41,530 bases of DNA from a filamentous cyanobacterium CCT1 (GTDB lineage: Bacteria; Cyanobacteriota; Cyanobacteriia; Phormidesmidales; Phormidesmidaceae): the NCBI GenBank assembly GCA_003017855.1, contig PYER01000024.1, forward strand, positions 1 to 41,530. The letters run 5' to 3'. The notes under the pieces are model-generated. The model worked only from the letters and a program-made list of their open reading frames with translations, did not search any database and was not told the origin of the DNA. The translations under genes and the position numbers were made by a program. Shown one piece after another: positions 16,958 to 23,550 of the stretch (position 1 is the first letter of the stretch; each line of letters opens with the position of its first letter).

Positions 16958-18277
16958 ATGGCATCTGAAAATTTCCCTGTATTGTTCCAGGCCCGCCCCT
17001 ATGAGGGCGGGCGGGCCGCCTCATCCAGTCCTGCCGACGGGCGAGAAACCTGGCCCCTGGTACACACTCTGGCCGCGACCTTAAATGACCCCGATCCCCT
17101 ACCGGCCTTGGCCAAGGTGTTGGGTAGCCATCTGGGGGCTGCCGCCTGCCTGTTGCTCTGCCACTACCCCAGCACTAACGACTTAATCTATACCTGCTGG
17201 CACCAGGGGGCGGCTCCGAGTCGTCAATACCTGAGCCCGGCTGAGGCGGGGTCCCCGCAAGATTGGCAGCGTCGGGTCGCCCTGGGGCTAATTCAGCAGG
17301 CGATTGAGCCCACAGCAAACGCTCGCCTGCTATGGCAGCAGGGTCTGGCAGCGCTGCTGCGCGAGGAGAACGGCCCACCCGCCTGGCTGCGAACCGTTGC
17401 CTCCTGCACCACAATCGCCGTAGATGGCTCGGGGCTGCAAGGGGCGATCCTGCTGCTGGGCTCTGGCGGACTCGCGATCGATCAAATGGTGCAGGCCAAC
17501 CTGGCCAGTTTGGGGGCGATCGCCTTTCACCAGCACTACCTGCAGGGCCAGGCGGTGCGCCACAGCGAGCAGCTGCGCTACCTCAACTATCTCAAAGAAG
17601 ACTTTCTCAGCACCCTCAATCACGAGCTGCGCACGCCGCTCACCAGCATGATGCTGGCCATTCGCATGCTGCGCCGCCCCGACCTCACCCCGGAGCGGTC
17701 CGCCATGTACCTGGATATTTTGGAGCAGCAGTGCAGCCGCGAAATCAACCTGGTGAACGATCTGCTGATGCTGCAAACGCTGGAGTCTAAGGCGTCAGTC
17801 GCTGCCGATCAGGTCACCGATCTGAAGCAGCTGCTCACTGAACTAGCGGAGCAGGCTGAGGCAAAACTCCAGCAGGCCCAGCTAACTCTCGATCTGCAGC
17901 TGCCGCCTGACCCGGTTGTGCTGTCAACAGACCCACAGCGACTGAGCAAGGTGCTGGGCGAGCTGTTGAGCAATGCCTGCAAATACTCGGCGCCGCAAAC
18001 GACAGTCACCCTCTCGCTCTCAACTGAGCAGCCCCAAAATGGGAAGGTAGCCCTACAAATGAGCAACCTGGGAGCGGCGATCGAGGCGGACGACCTGCCC
18101 CACATCTTTGACAAGTTTCGGCGGGGCCACAGCGCTACCAAAGACGGCATTGCCGGCACCGGCACCGGACTGGCGCTGGTGCGTGGTTTAGTTGAGCAGC
18201 TCAAGGGCACTATAAAGGTGTCGAGCCAGCCCAGCCAGCCCCAGCTCTGGCATACCTGCTTTACCCTTGAGTTCTAG
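16958..18277 (+). CDS. Orphan sensor histidine kinase (GAF-like + HisKA + HATPase)
   Basis: This 439-aa soluble kinase has no membrane segment. Residues about 30-195 look like a GAF-type sensor domain (LPALAKVLGSHLGAAACLLL; GAILLLGSGGLAIDQ). The H-box DFLSTLNHELRTPLTSMM holds the phospho-acceptor H222. The ATPase part has the N-box LGELLSNACKYS, F-box HIFDKFRRG and G-box GTGTGLALVRGL. It would autophosphorylate and pass the phosphate to a response regulator, but none is encoded nearby. The signal is unknown. Four bases separate its stop from a small ORF and then the SRPBCC gene, suggesting one operon. Confidence 0.93.
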   Translation: MASENFPVLFQARPYEGGRAASSSPADGRETWPLVHTLAATLNDPDPLPALAKVLGSHLGAAACLLLCHYPSTNDLIYTCWHQGAAPSRQYLSPAEAGSPQDWQRRVALGLIQQAIEPTANARLLWQQGLAALLREENGPPAWLRTVASCTTIAVDGSGLQGAILLLGSGGLAIDQMVQANLASLGAIAFHQHYLQGQAVRHSEQLRYLNYLKEDFLSTLNHELRTPLTSMMLAIRMLRRPDLTPERSAMYLDILEQQCSREINLVNDLLMLQTLESKASVAADQVTDLKQLLTELAEQAEAKLQQAQLTLDLQLPPDPVVLSTDPQRLSKVLGELLSNACKYSAPQTTVTLSLSTEQPQNGKVALQMSNLGAAIEADDLPHIFDKFRRGHSATKDGIAGTGTGLALVRGLVEQLKGTIKVSSQPSQPQLWHTCFTLEF

Positions 18278-18281
18278 CGCC

Positions 18282-18422
18282 ATGACAAATTTACGCCAAA
18301 TTTATTGGGCTACAGGTCGGGCCAAAATTTATGCGGGCAGCACCGCATCGGCAAAATTTGCTGGTATTCTGGGCACAGGCGTGGTGGCCTGGCCAAACTA
18401 CACCGTTATCGGCTGGTTTTAA
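18282..18422 (+). CDS. Possible small protein, 46 aa
   Basis: A 46-codon frame starts with ATG 4 bp after the kinase stop and ends 3 bp before the ATG of the SRPBCC gene, filling the gap exactly. The product begins MTNLRQIYWATGRAKIYAGS and ends VAWPNYTVIGWF. It has a basic N-terminus, a small-residue stretch AGSTASAKFAGILGTGVVAW that could be one short membrane helix, and an aromatic end. I do not recognise a family. The tight packing is the main support; a poor Shine-Dalgarno and the short length are against it. Confidence 0.5.
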   Translation: MTNLRQIYWATGRAKIYAGSTASAKFAGILGTGVVAWPNYTVIGWF

Positions 18423-18425
18423 CCC

Positions 18426-19031
18426 ATGACTGCGAACGTTCCTGACACCACTAACCTTGAAGCGCTATCCCTGGGCGCTGTCGATTCTGCTGTGGCCGGG
18501 CTAGACCTGGGGCTGGATGTTAGCACCTCACCGGAATCAGGGGTGACAATTCAGACTGAGAAGCTGGAAGGTCAGCAGCGACGTATTCTTGCCTTCACCG
18601 ATATTCCCTTCACCGCCGAGCAGGTCTGGCAGGTACTGACTGACTACGACAACCTGTCGAGCTTTATTCCTAACTTGTCCTTGAGTCAGCGTCTCAACCA
18701 CCCCAAGGGCGGGATTCGGCTGGAGCAAATTGGCTCTCAGTGCTTTCTCAACATTAAGTTCTGCGCCCGTGTCGTGCTGGATATGGTCGAAGCTTTTCCC
18801 AAAGAGCTGCGCTTCTCGATGGTGGAGGGCGACTTTCGCCAGTTTGAAGGCCGCTGGACGCTGGATCCCGTGGTGGACGCTCCGGGAGAAATTGTTCGTT
18901 TGGGCTACGACTTGGTGATTCGTCCGCCCCGCGCCATGCCAGTGGCGCTGATTGAGCGGCACATTCGCCACGACCTAACCCGCAATTTGAAAGCGATCAG
19001 CGATCGTACCGCTGTTGTCTTTGGCTCCTAG
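18426..19031 (+). CDS. SRPBCC family (START-like) protein
   Basis: This 201-aa protein has a helix-grip fold beginning around residue 38: RILAFTDIPFTAEQVWQVLT, then DYDNLSSFIPNLSLSQRLNH, GIRLEQIGSQCFLNIKFCAR and VEGDFRQFEGRWTLD. It ends with a helix RHIRHDLTRNLKAISDRT. It belongs to the polyketide cyclase/COQ10-like group, which bind hydrophobic ligands such as quinones, lipids or pigments; the ligand here is unknown. The first 35 residues are a low-complexity leader (TTNLEALSLGAVDSAVAGLD). It follows the histidine kinase and a small ORF in a tight same-strand cluster. Confidence 0.88.
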   Translation: MTANVPDTTNLEALSLGAVDSAVAGLDLGLDVSTSPESGVTIQTEKLEGQQRRILAFTDIPFTAEQVWQVLTDYDNLSSFIPNLSLSQRLNHPKGGIRLEQIGSQCFLNIKFCARVVLDMVEAFPKELRFSMVEGDFRQFEGRWTLDPVVDAPGEIVRLGYDLVIRPPRAMPVALIERHIRHDLTRNLKAISDRTAVVFGS

Positions 19032-19079
19032 TTCGTGGCACTTATTCGTGGCACCTAATTGAAGCATTTCTTCTCAAGC

Positions 19080-20003
19080 TTAAAGAGCCTGGGCTACTTC
19101 TGCAATCAGCGATCGCATCCACTGGTTGGCAGTTGAGCTTTGGCTGCTGCGATGCCAGCGCATGGCCACAGAAAAGCCCTCTAGCTCAAAGGGCAGAGGC
19201 AGCAGTTTGAGCATTTGAATTTGGCTGAAGCCCAGGGCCACACGGCGCGCTAGGGTGGCGATTAGATCGCTCTGAGCCAAGGCAAACGGAGCGGCTAAAA
19301 AGTGAGGGATCGAAAGGGCCACCTGTCGTTTTAGCCCTCGTTGGGCCAGTAAATTGTCTACTCGGCCTAGGCGGTCTTCTTTGATCGAAATCAGCAGGTG
19401 GGGAAAGGCAAGGTAGTCGTCGAGGGACAGGGTCTCGCCCAGATTGGGATGATCGTGGCGGGCGGCGCAGACGTAGGTGTCTTGAAATAGGGGTTGCTCA
19501 TTGTGCCAGGGCACAGCTTCGGGAAACAGGCCGCAGGCGAGATCGATGGAGCCGTTGTCGAGTAGGTCAAAGAGAGCCTGCCTGTCGCCCGAGCGAATTT
19601 GCAAACCTACGCCCGGCGCTACAGCCTGAAGTCGCTGCATCAGCCTGGGCAGCAGGGTGAACTCAACATAGTCAGACATGCCGATGGCAAAAACGCGATC
19701 GCTAGTAGCTGGATCAAAAGTGGCATCCGCTAGCAGCGCTCCCTGAATTTGTCTTAGGGCGGGGCTGAGCTGCTGGGCCAGAGTCAGGGCGTGGGGGGTG
19801 GGGCGCAGCCCGGCAGCGGTACGGATAAACAGTTCATCTCCGGTGAGGCGGCGCAGGCGGGCCAGCGCATTGCTAGTGGCAGGCTGGCTCAGCCCAATTC
19901 GCTCTCCGGCGCGAGTGACGCTGCCTTCAGCAATCAGGGCATCAAAGACGACGAGCAAATTTAGGTCTATGCCCGCAAGATTGATGTGGTGAATATTGCT
20001 CAT
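19080..20003 (-). CDS. LysR family transcriptional regulator
   Basis: This 307-aa protein has a winged helix-turn-helix at residues about 8-66 (DLNLLVVFDALIAEGSVTRA, then IGLSQPATSNALARLRRL), followed by a LysR substrate-binding domain. The ELFIR and LRPTPHALTLAQQL blocks are typical of the NodD/SyrM-like branch. The ATG at 20003 is used; the longest frame adds 42 residues with no family likeness. It diverges from the DJ-1/PfpI gene across an 83-bp spacer. By the usual LysR logic it probably controls that gene and the dehydrogenase behind it. Confidence 0.93.
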   Translation of the reverse strand: MSNIHHINLAGIDLNLLVVFDALIAEGSVTRAGERIGLSQPATSNALARLRRLTGDELFIRTAAGLRPTPHALTLAQQLSPALRQIQGALLADATFDPATSDRVFAIGMSDYVEFTLLPRLMQRLQAVAPGVGLQIRSGDRQALFDLLDNGSIDLACGLFPEAVPWHNEQPLFQDTYVCAARHDHPNLGETLSLDDYLAFPHLLISIKEDRLGRVDNLLAQRGLKRQVALSIPHFLAAPFALAQSDLIATLARRVALGFSQIQMLKLLPLPFELEGFSVAMRWHRSSQSSTANQWMRSLIAEVAQAL

Positions 20004-20086
20004 GTAAATTATCCATTGGACAAATCTATGATGCAGGGCTGACGATAGAAGCGCAAGGGAACAGAACGCGCCCAATGGGGAAATAC
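20004..20086. promoter_or_regulatory. Divergent LysR promoter/operator region
   Basis: This 83-bp AT-rich spacer separates the LysR start from the DJ-1/PfpI start. It contains TTATCCATTGGACAAATCTA, which has the dyad-like AT-rich character of LysR boxes (T-N11-A), but I cannot define a single operator. Both promoters must lie here if the genes are transcribed separately. Confidence 0.4.
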
Positions 20087-20800
20087 ATGGCAAAGCAGAT
20101 TTTGATGGTGGTGGCGAATCCAGCCACATCCACTACGTTGGGTGGGCCAGTGGGGTTTTGGGCTGCCGAGCTGATTCACCCCTACGATGTGTTTACCCAG
20201 GCTGGCTACGGGGTTACTATCGCCAGCCCCCAGGGCGGCAGAGTAGAGTTTGATGCCCTCAGCGACCCCAGGGATGCTTCGGGATACGCCAAAGACGATA
20301 CGCTGTCGCTAGATTACATTCATCGACCAGAGTTTATGGCCCAGCTGGAAAACACGCCGGCGATCGCCAGTCTAGACCCGGCTGAATTTGATGCAATCGT
20401 GGTCTGCGGCGGGCAGTCGCCCATGTTTACCTTTCGGCAAGATGAAGCACTGCGGGATTTGTTTATGACCTTCTATACGGCCCAAAAACCCAGTGCCGCT
20501 CTCTGTCACGGCACCTGTTTGCTGCTTGAAACGGAACTGGCCGATGGTACCCCGCTGATTCAAAACAAAGTCATGACCGGCTTTGCCAACAGCGAAGAGG
20601 ACTACGCCGACCAGGTTGTGGGGCAAACGGTGATGCCCTTTCGCATTGAAGATGAAGCGACGAAACTGGGGGCACAATTTGTCACCCAGCCTGCCTTCAT
20701 GCCCCATGCCGTCCGCGATGGCCACTTGATCACCGGACAGCAGCAAAATTCGGGTGCAGATACCGCTCGATTGGTGCTGAGCGTTTTACAGGAGAGCTGA
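20087..20800 (+). CDS. DJ-1/PfpI (type 1 glutamine amidotransferase-like) protein
   Basis: This 237-aa protein shows the DJ-1/PfpI fold: ILMVVANPATSTTLGGPVGF at the N-terminus, DYDVF-like and FDAIVVCGGQSPMFTF in the centre, and the nucleophile elbow AALCHGTCLLL with C140-H141. The family includes chaperone-like, glyoxalase III-like and hydratase enzymes; the PVGFWAAELIHPYDVF segment resembles the Hsp31-type branch. I use ATG 20087; the ATG at 20075 (4 codons more) is an alternative. The dehydrogenase follows 5 bp downstream. Confidence 0.88.
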   Translation: MAKQILMVVANPATSTTLGGPVGFWAAELIHPYDVFTQAGYGVTIASPQGGRVEFDALSDPRDASGYAKDDTLSLDYIHRPEFMAQLENTPAIASLDPAEFDAIVVCGGQSPMFTFRQDEALRDLFMTFYTAQKPSAALCHGTCLLLETELADGTPLIQNKVMTGFANSEEDYADQVVGQTVMPFRIEDEATKLGAQFVTQPAFMPHAVRDGHLITGQQQNSGADTARLVLSVLQES

Positions 20801-20805
20801 GGACA

Positions 20806-21441
20806 ATGAAGCTTGCATTTATAGGCATTGGCCAGGTGGGGTCAGCCCTGGCGGGTAACTTAGTAAAACAGGGGCACACCGTGACCATTGCCGCCCGCGA
20901 TTCGGGCTCAAAAAGCGTGACCGAGGCGCTAGCGCGGTTCCCTGATTTGACGGTAGCCCCGCCGGAAGCGGCGATCGCCGCCGCTGAGGTAGTATTTTTA
21001 GCCACCCCCTTTGCCGCTGTTGAAGCTGCCCTGGCTGACCCCGATGCCCTGGCAGGAAAAGTGCTAGTCGACTGCACCAACCCCGTGGGGCCAAACCTGA
21101 CCCATGGTTTGAACAGCGAGCGATCGGGCGGGGAAGTGGTGCAAGACCTGGTGCCCCAGGCCAAGGTCGTGAAAGCCTTCACCATCTACGGGTTTGAGAA
21201 CTTTGAGGACAGCACCTACCCCGGCTACGGCGATCTCAAACCCGCCATGCTGATCGCAGGGAATGATGCCGAGGCCAAGCGGATAGTGGCAACCCTCTGC
21301 CAGGAGCTGGGCTGGGAGCCCGTGGATACTGGCCCCATTTCTATGAGTCTGCATCTGGAGCACATGACTCTGCTGTGGATCAAAATGGCTCGGGTGCAGG
21401 GCGTTGGGGCTGGGTTGGTGTGGGCCAGACTGCAACGGTAG
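20806..21441 (+). CDS. NADPH-dependent F420 reductase-like dehydrogenase
   Basis: This 211-aa Rossmann protein begins KLAFIGIGQVGSALAGNLVK (GxGxxG) and continues with HTVTIAARDSGSKS, VVFLATPFAAVE, and VLVDCTNPVGPNLTHGLNSE. These are features of the F420H2:NADP oxidoreductase-like family (COG2085). Bacteria of this kind usually lack F420-dependent metabolism, so it is probably a general NAD(P)-dependent reductase. It is the second gene of the LysR-divergent pair; the DJ-1-like partner ends 5 bp before its ATG. Confidence 0.88.
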   Translation: MKLAFIGIGQVGSALAGNLVKQGHTVTIAARDSGSKSVTEALARFPDLTVAPPEAAIAAAEVVFLATPFAAVEAALADPDALAGKVLVDCTNPVGPNLTHGLNSERSGGEVVQDLVPQAKVVKAFTIYGFENFEDSTYPGYGDLKPAMLIAGNDAEAKRIVATLCQELGWEPVDTGPISMSLHLEHMTLLWIKMARVQGVGAGLVWARLQR

Positions 21442-21452
21442 GCCGGAATTAG

Positions 21453-21722
21453 TTATCTAGACGAGAGTGGTTCTTTCCAAGCGTGCCATTTTAGCCGCTC
21501 GGGGTCGCGACCGCCCTCGGCATAGTAGATGGCCATACGAATGACGTAGAGGTAGTTTTTGCTGGTTTTGTGACGCTCGCGATCGTTGGCCTCAACCATT
21601 TGCTGAAAGAGGTCTTCAGCGGCCTTGCCCACCAGGTCGTGCTGAGACCAGATGCCGATGCGGGCAAAGTCGCGAGCAAAGGTTTTGCCAATGCCGGGAA
21701 TATTGGTCAGGTCAGATGTCAT
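21453..21722 (-). CDS. Cdd1-like helix-hairpin-helix protein
   Basis: This 89-aa protein has an HhH motif TNIPGIGKTFARDFARIGIW near the N-terminus, then YLYVIRMAIYYAEGGRDPER and LKWHAWK. This is the arrangement of the Cdd1 (pathogenicity locus, PF11731) family, presumed DNA-binding and of unknown role. Its ATG overlaps the TGA of the methyltransferase upstream (ATGA), so the two are probably translationally coupled. Confidence 0.85.
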   Translation of the reverse strand: MTSDLTNIPGIGKTFARDFARIGIWSQHDLVGKAAEDLFQQMVEANDRERHKTSKNYLYVIRMAIYYAEGGRDPERLKWHAWKEPLSSR

Positions 21723-22381
21723 GGCTGGGTCAGCGGCTCCATGCGCTCGGCGATGACGGCGTAGAAGGGGTCGCCGCCGGGCAGGCCCAGCATTTGCAGA
21801 ATGGCGGGAACGCTGGGGGTGCGGGTAATCACCTCTGGGGTGCTAAAGCCTGGCACCGAGCCAAAATAGCTCTTGACTAGGTTGACCCGCCGGGTTTCGC
21901 TGCCGTCGCGCCAGGCAGCGATCGCCTTCTGGTAGAACATGCGGTTCGAGAAGCTGACAATGGCGATACCGCCCGGTTTGAGAATGCGGTAGATCTCGCC
22001 AAACACCGCCTCAGGCTGCTGCAGATACTGCACCGACACTGTATTTAGCACCGCATCAAAGGATTGATCGTCCAGCGGCAGCGTGGGGTTTTCGTTCAGA
22101 TTTTGCACGAAGTAGTGGTCGAGGCGAGGGTTCTTGGCCAGCTCTTCGCTGTTCATGCCGTGGCCTTCGACCCACTCAAAGGCCATGTCCTTGGGCAAAT
22201 GGGACACCCAACTGCTCATCATGTCGAAAATGCGGCTGTTGGGCGTCAGGCGATCGCGGTACAGATCCGTAAGCTGCTGAATAAAGCTGTCATCTACGTG
22301 GGTGACAAAGCGGGGCACATCGTAGAAGAAGGTGTCGCTGGAGTCGTCGAGCTTGGTGCGCTGGTCGGGCGGAAGCAGCAT
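21719..22381 (-). CDS. Class I SAM-dependent methyltransferase
   Basis: This 220-aa protein has a methyltransferase-11-like core: SRIFDMMSSWVSHLP as motif I (the glycine-rich loop is weak, DMMSS rather than DxGxG), then FDAVLNTVSVQYLQQPEAVF and EIYRILKPGGIAIVSFSNRM. The N-terminus DDSSDTFFYDVPRFVTHVDD suggests a distinct subfamily found in photosynthetic organisms. Its substrate is unknown. The ATG at 22381 is preferred over the longer frame, whose 55 extra residues look non-homologous and hydrophobic. It is coupled by ATGA overlap to the Cdd1-like gene. Confidence 0.87.
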   Translation of the reverse strand: MLLPPDQRTKLDDSSDTFFYDVPRFVTHVDDSFIQQLTDLYRDRLTPNSRIFDMMSSWVSHLPKDMAFEWVEGHGMNSEELAKNPRLDHYFVQNLNENPTLPLDDQSFDAVLNTVSVQYLQQPEAVFGEIYRILKPGGIAIVSFSNRMFYQKAIAAWRDGSETRRVNLVKSYFGSVPGFSTPEVITRTPSVPAILQMLGLPGGDPFYAVIAERMEPLTQP

Positions 22382-22469
22382 AGCGAGAAAGGCTAAGGGG
22401 CTTTTTCCAGTGTAAATAAAGATTAAGCACCCGGCTATGACAACGCTTCGCAGCAGGACGGTAGCCGTC

Positions 22470-23054
22470 TTATGGCTCACCCCGCATGACTGGGGGTTGC
22501 CAGTCGCTAAAGCCTTCCATGTGCCCCCAATAGCCGCGAAAGCCAATGATGGCCCATATCAAAGCCGCCACCAGCAGAACCACAGCCCCTACGGTGCGCC
22601 AGGTTTTGTTGTTGCGCAGGTAGACCAGGGTGGGGGCGGCCAATACTCCGCCCAGCCCGGTCAAGAGAAACCCCAGCCCGGCTACCAAGGGCTGGTTAGT
22701 TTGGCCCAGATTGATGATCCGTGCGCCGACGACGATCGCGGTGAGGCCGGCAAAGAAGGCGTAGACCGCTAGCGAGAGCAAATCCCAGCCCTGGGCGATC
22801 GCGATCGCTGCCGCCACATACAGCCCACCAAACAGCACCGTGGTTTCGCCAAAGGAGATATTAAAGCTGCCGGGTACAGGCCAGGTTAGCGTCATGTGCA
22901 GGCCGGTGACGAGGGCGATCGCTCCCACCAGCCCAAAGCCCGGTATCCAGCGCTTCAGGTTGACCCCATCCAGCCCTCGGTAGACAAAGTCGGCCAGCAG
23001 TACCAGGCCAGCCACCATGTTGATCAGCATGAGGGTGATGTAGTCAATGAACAT
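22470..23054 (-). CDS. DUF981 family membrane protein
   Basis: This 194-aa integral membrane protein has six or so hydrophobic segments. It begins MFIDYITLMLINMVAGLVLL and contains GVNLKRWIPGFGLVGAIALV, TGLHMTLTWPVPGSFNISFG, and GFLLTGLGGVLAAPTLVYL. The conserved TW-LPGSYN-like stretch is the DUF981 hallmark. Function is unknown. The ATG at 23054 is used; three codons upstream lies an in-frame TTG. Confidence 0.85.
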   Translation of the reverse strand: MFIDYITLMLINMVAGLVLLADFVYRGLDGVNLKRWIPGFGLVGAIALVTGLHMTLTWPVPGSFNISFGETTVLFGGLYVAAAIAIAQGWDLLSLAVYAFFAGLTAIVVGARIINLGQTNQPLVAGLGFLLTGLGGVLAAPTLVYLRNNKTWRTVGAVVLLVAALIWAIIGFRGYWGHMEGFSDWQPPVMRGEP

Positions 23055-23188
23055 TGGGGGCAAGAAAAACGCGACGCTTTATATCCTACCGGGCGATGGG
23101 TTAAGGGTACAGAGGGTGCGATCGCCCCGGCGCGACCCTCTCAACTGGTGCAAAAGTAATCAAATATTGACAGATTGCTGACGCAAAC

Positions 23189-23230
23189 GTAGTGACGAAT
23201 ACTGATCTGCCCACGATCAGTTGCTACAAA
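23189..23230 (+). promoter_or_regulatory. Putative NtcA-activated promoter
   Basis: GTAGTGACGAATAC at 23189-23202 is an exact match to the NtcA consensus GTA-N8-TAC. A -10-like hexamer TACAAA starts at 23225, 22 nt after the site, which is the usual spacing for NtcA-activated cyanobacterial promoters. The hexamer matches TATAAT at 4 of 6 positions. NtcA activates genes under nitrogen limitation. GTA-N8-TAC alone is expected by chance about once per 4 kb, so the support comes from the -10 spacing and from the guanidine riboswitch just downstream. Confidence 0.5.
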
Positions 23231-23334
23231 CTAGTAACTTGTTCGAATAAAAAAGTTCCTGAAACTTTTGGTGGCATAGAAGTAAGACTTCCCAAAGATC
23301 AGGACTTGATTGTTTCTAAAAAACTTGAGAGTAG

Positions 23335-23456
23335 GCACCTAGGGTTCCGACTTGGCTGACCAAGATTGTTGATTTTGGCTCGCTGAGTGTCTGGTCCGAG
23401 AGGTGCAGCCAGGCAGTAACTAACCTGGTTCACGGAGGGATAAAAGCCCGGGAGGA
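23335..23456 (+). promoter_or_regulatory. Guanidine-I (ykkC) riboswitch aptamer
   Basis: The conserved blocks of the ykkC subtype 1 aptamer appear in order: CTAGGGTTCCG (23339-23349), CTGGTCCGAGAGG (23391-23403), and CACGGAGGGATAAAAGCCCG (23431-23450) continuing GGAGG. Guanidine-I riboswitches sense free guanidinium and usually turn gene expression on. The final GCCCGGGAG is shared with the 5' arm of the terminator that follows, so ligand binding would prevent termination. It lies about 95 nt upstream of the symporter start. The related ppGpp and PRPP subtypes are less likely given the downstream transporter. Confidence 0.9.
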
Positions 23457-23501
23457 ACGGCGCAATTCTATAAGAATTGACGTTCTACTCCCGGGTTTTT
23501 T
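23447..23501 (+). terminator. Riboswitch-controlled intrinsic terminator
   Basis: CCCGGGAG (23447-23454) pairs with CTCCCGGG (23488-23495). The stem continues through AACG/CGTT and CAATTCT-ATA-AGAATTG, and TTTTTT follows at 23496-23501. The 5' arm is the 3' strand of the guanidine aptamer, so the aptamer and the terminator are mutually exclusive folds. Confidence 0.9.
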
Positions 23502-23550
23502 GTATCTACCGTTCGATAGCCATGACTCTAGGTCAAGGAGCCTCAACAAT

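Noticed and set aside
16797-17084. 95-aa plus-strand frame upstream of the histidine kinase
   Set aside because: It overlaps the kinase N-terminus in another phase and its sequence looks like a translated spacer.
23500-23550. Upstream TTG start for the SSS symporter
   Set aside because: The TTG lies in the T-run of the riboswitch terminator; ATG 23551 has an AAGGAG at suitable distance and fits symporter N-termini.
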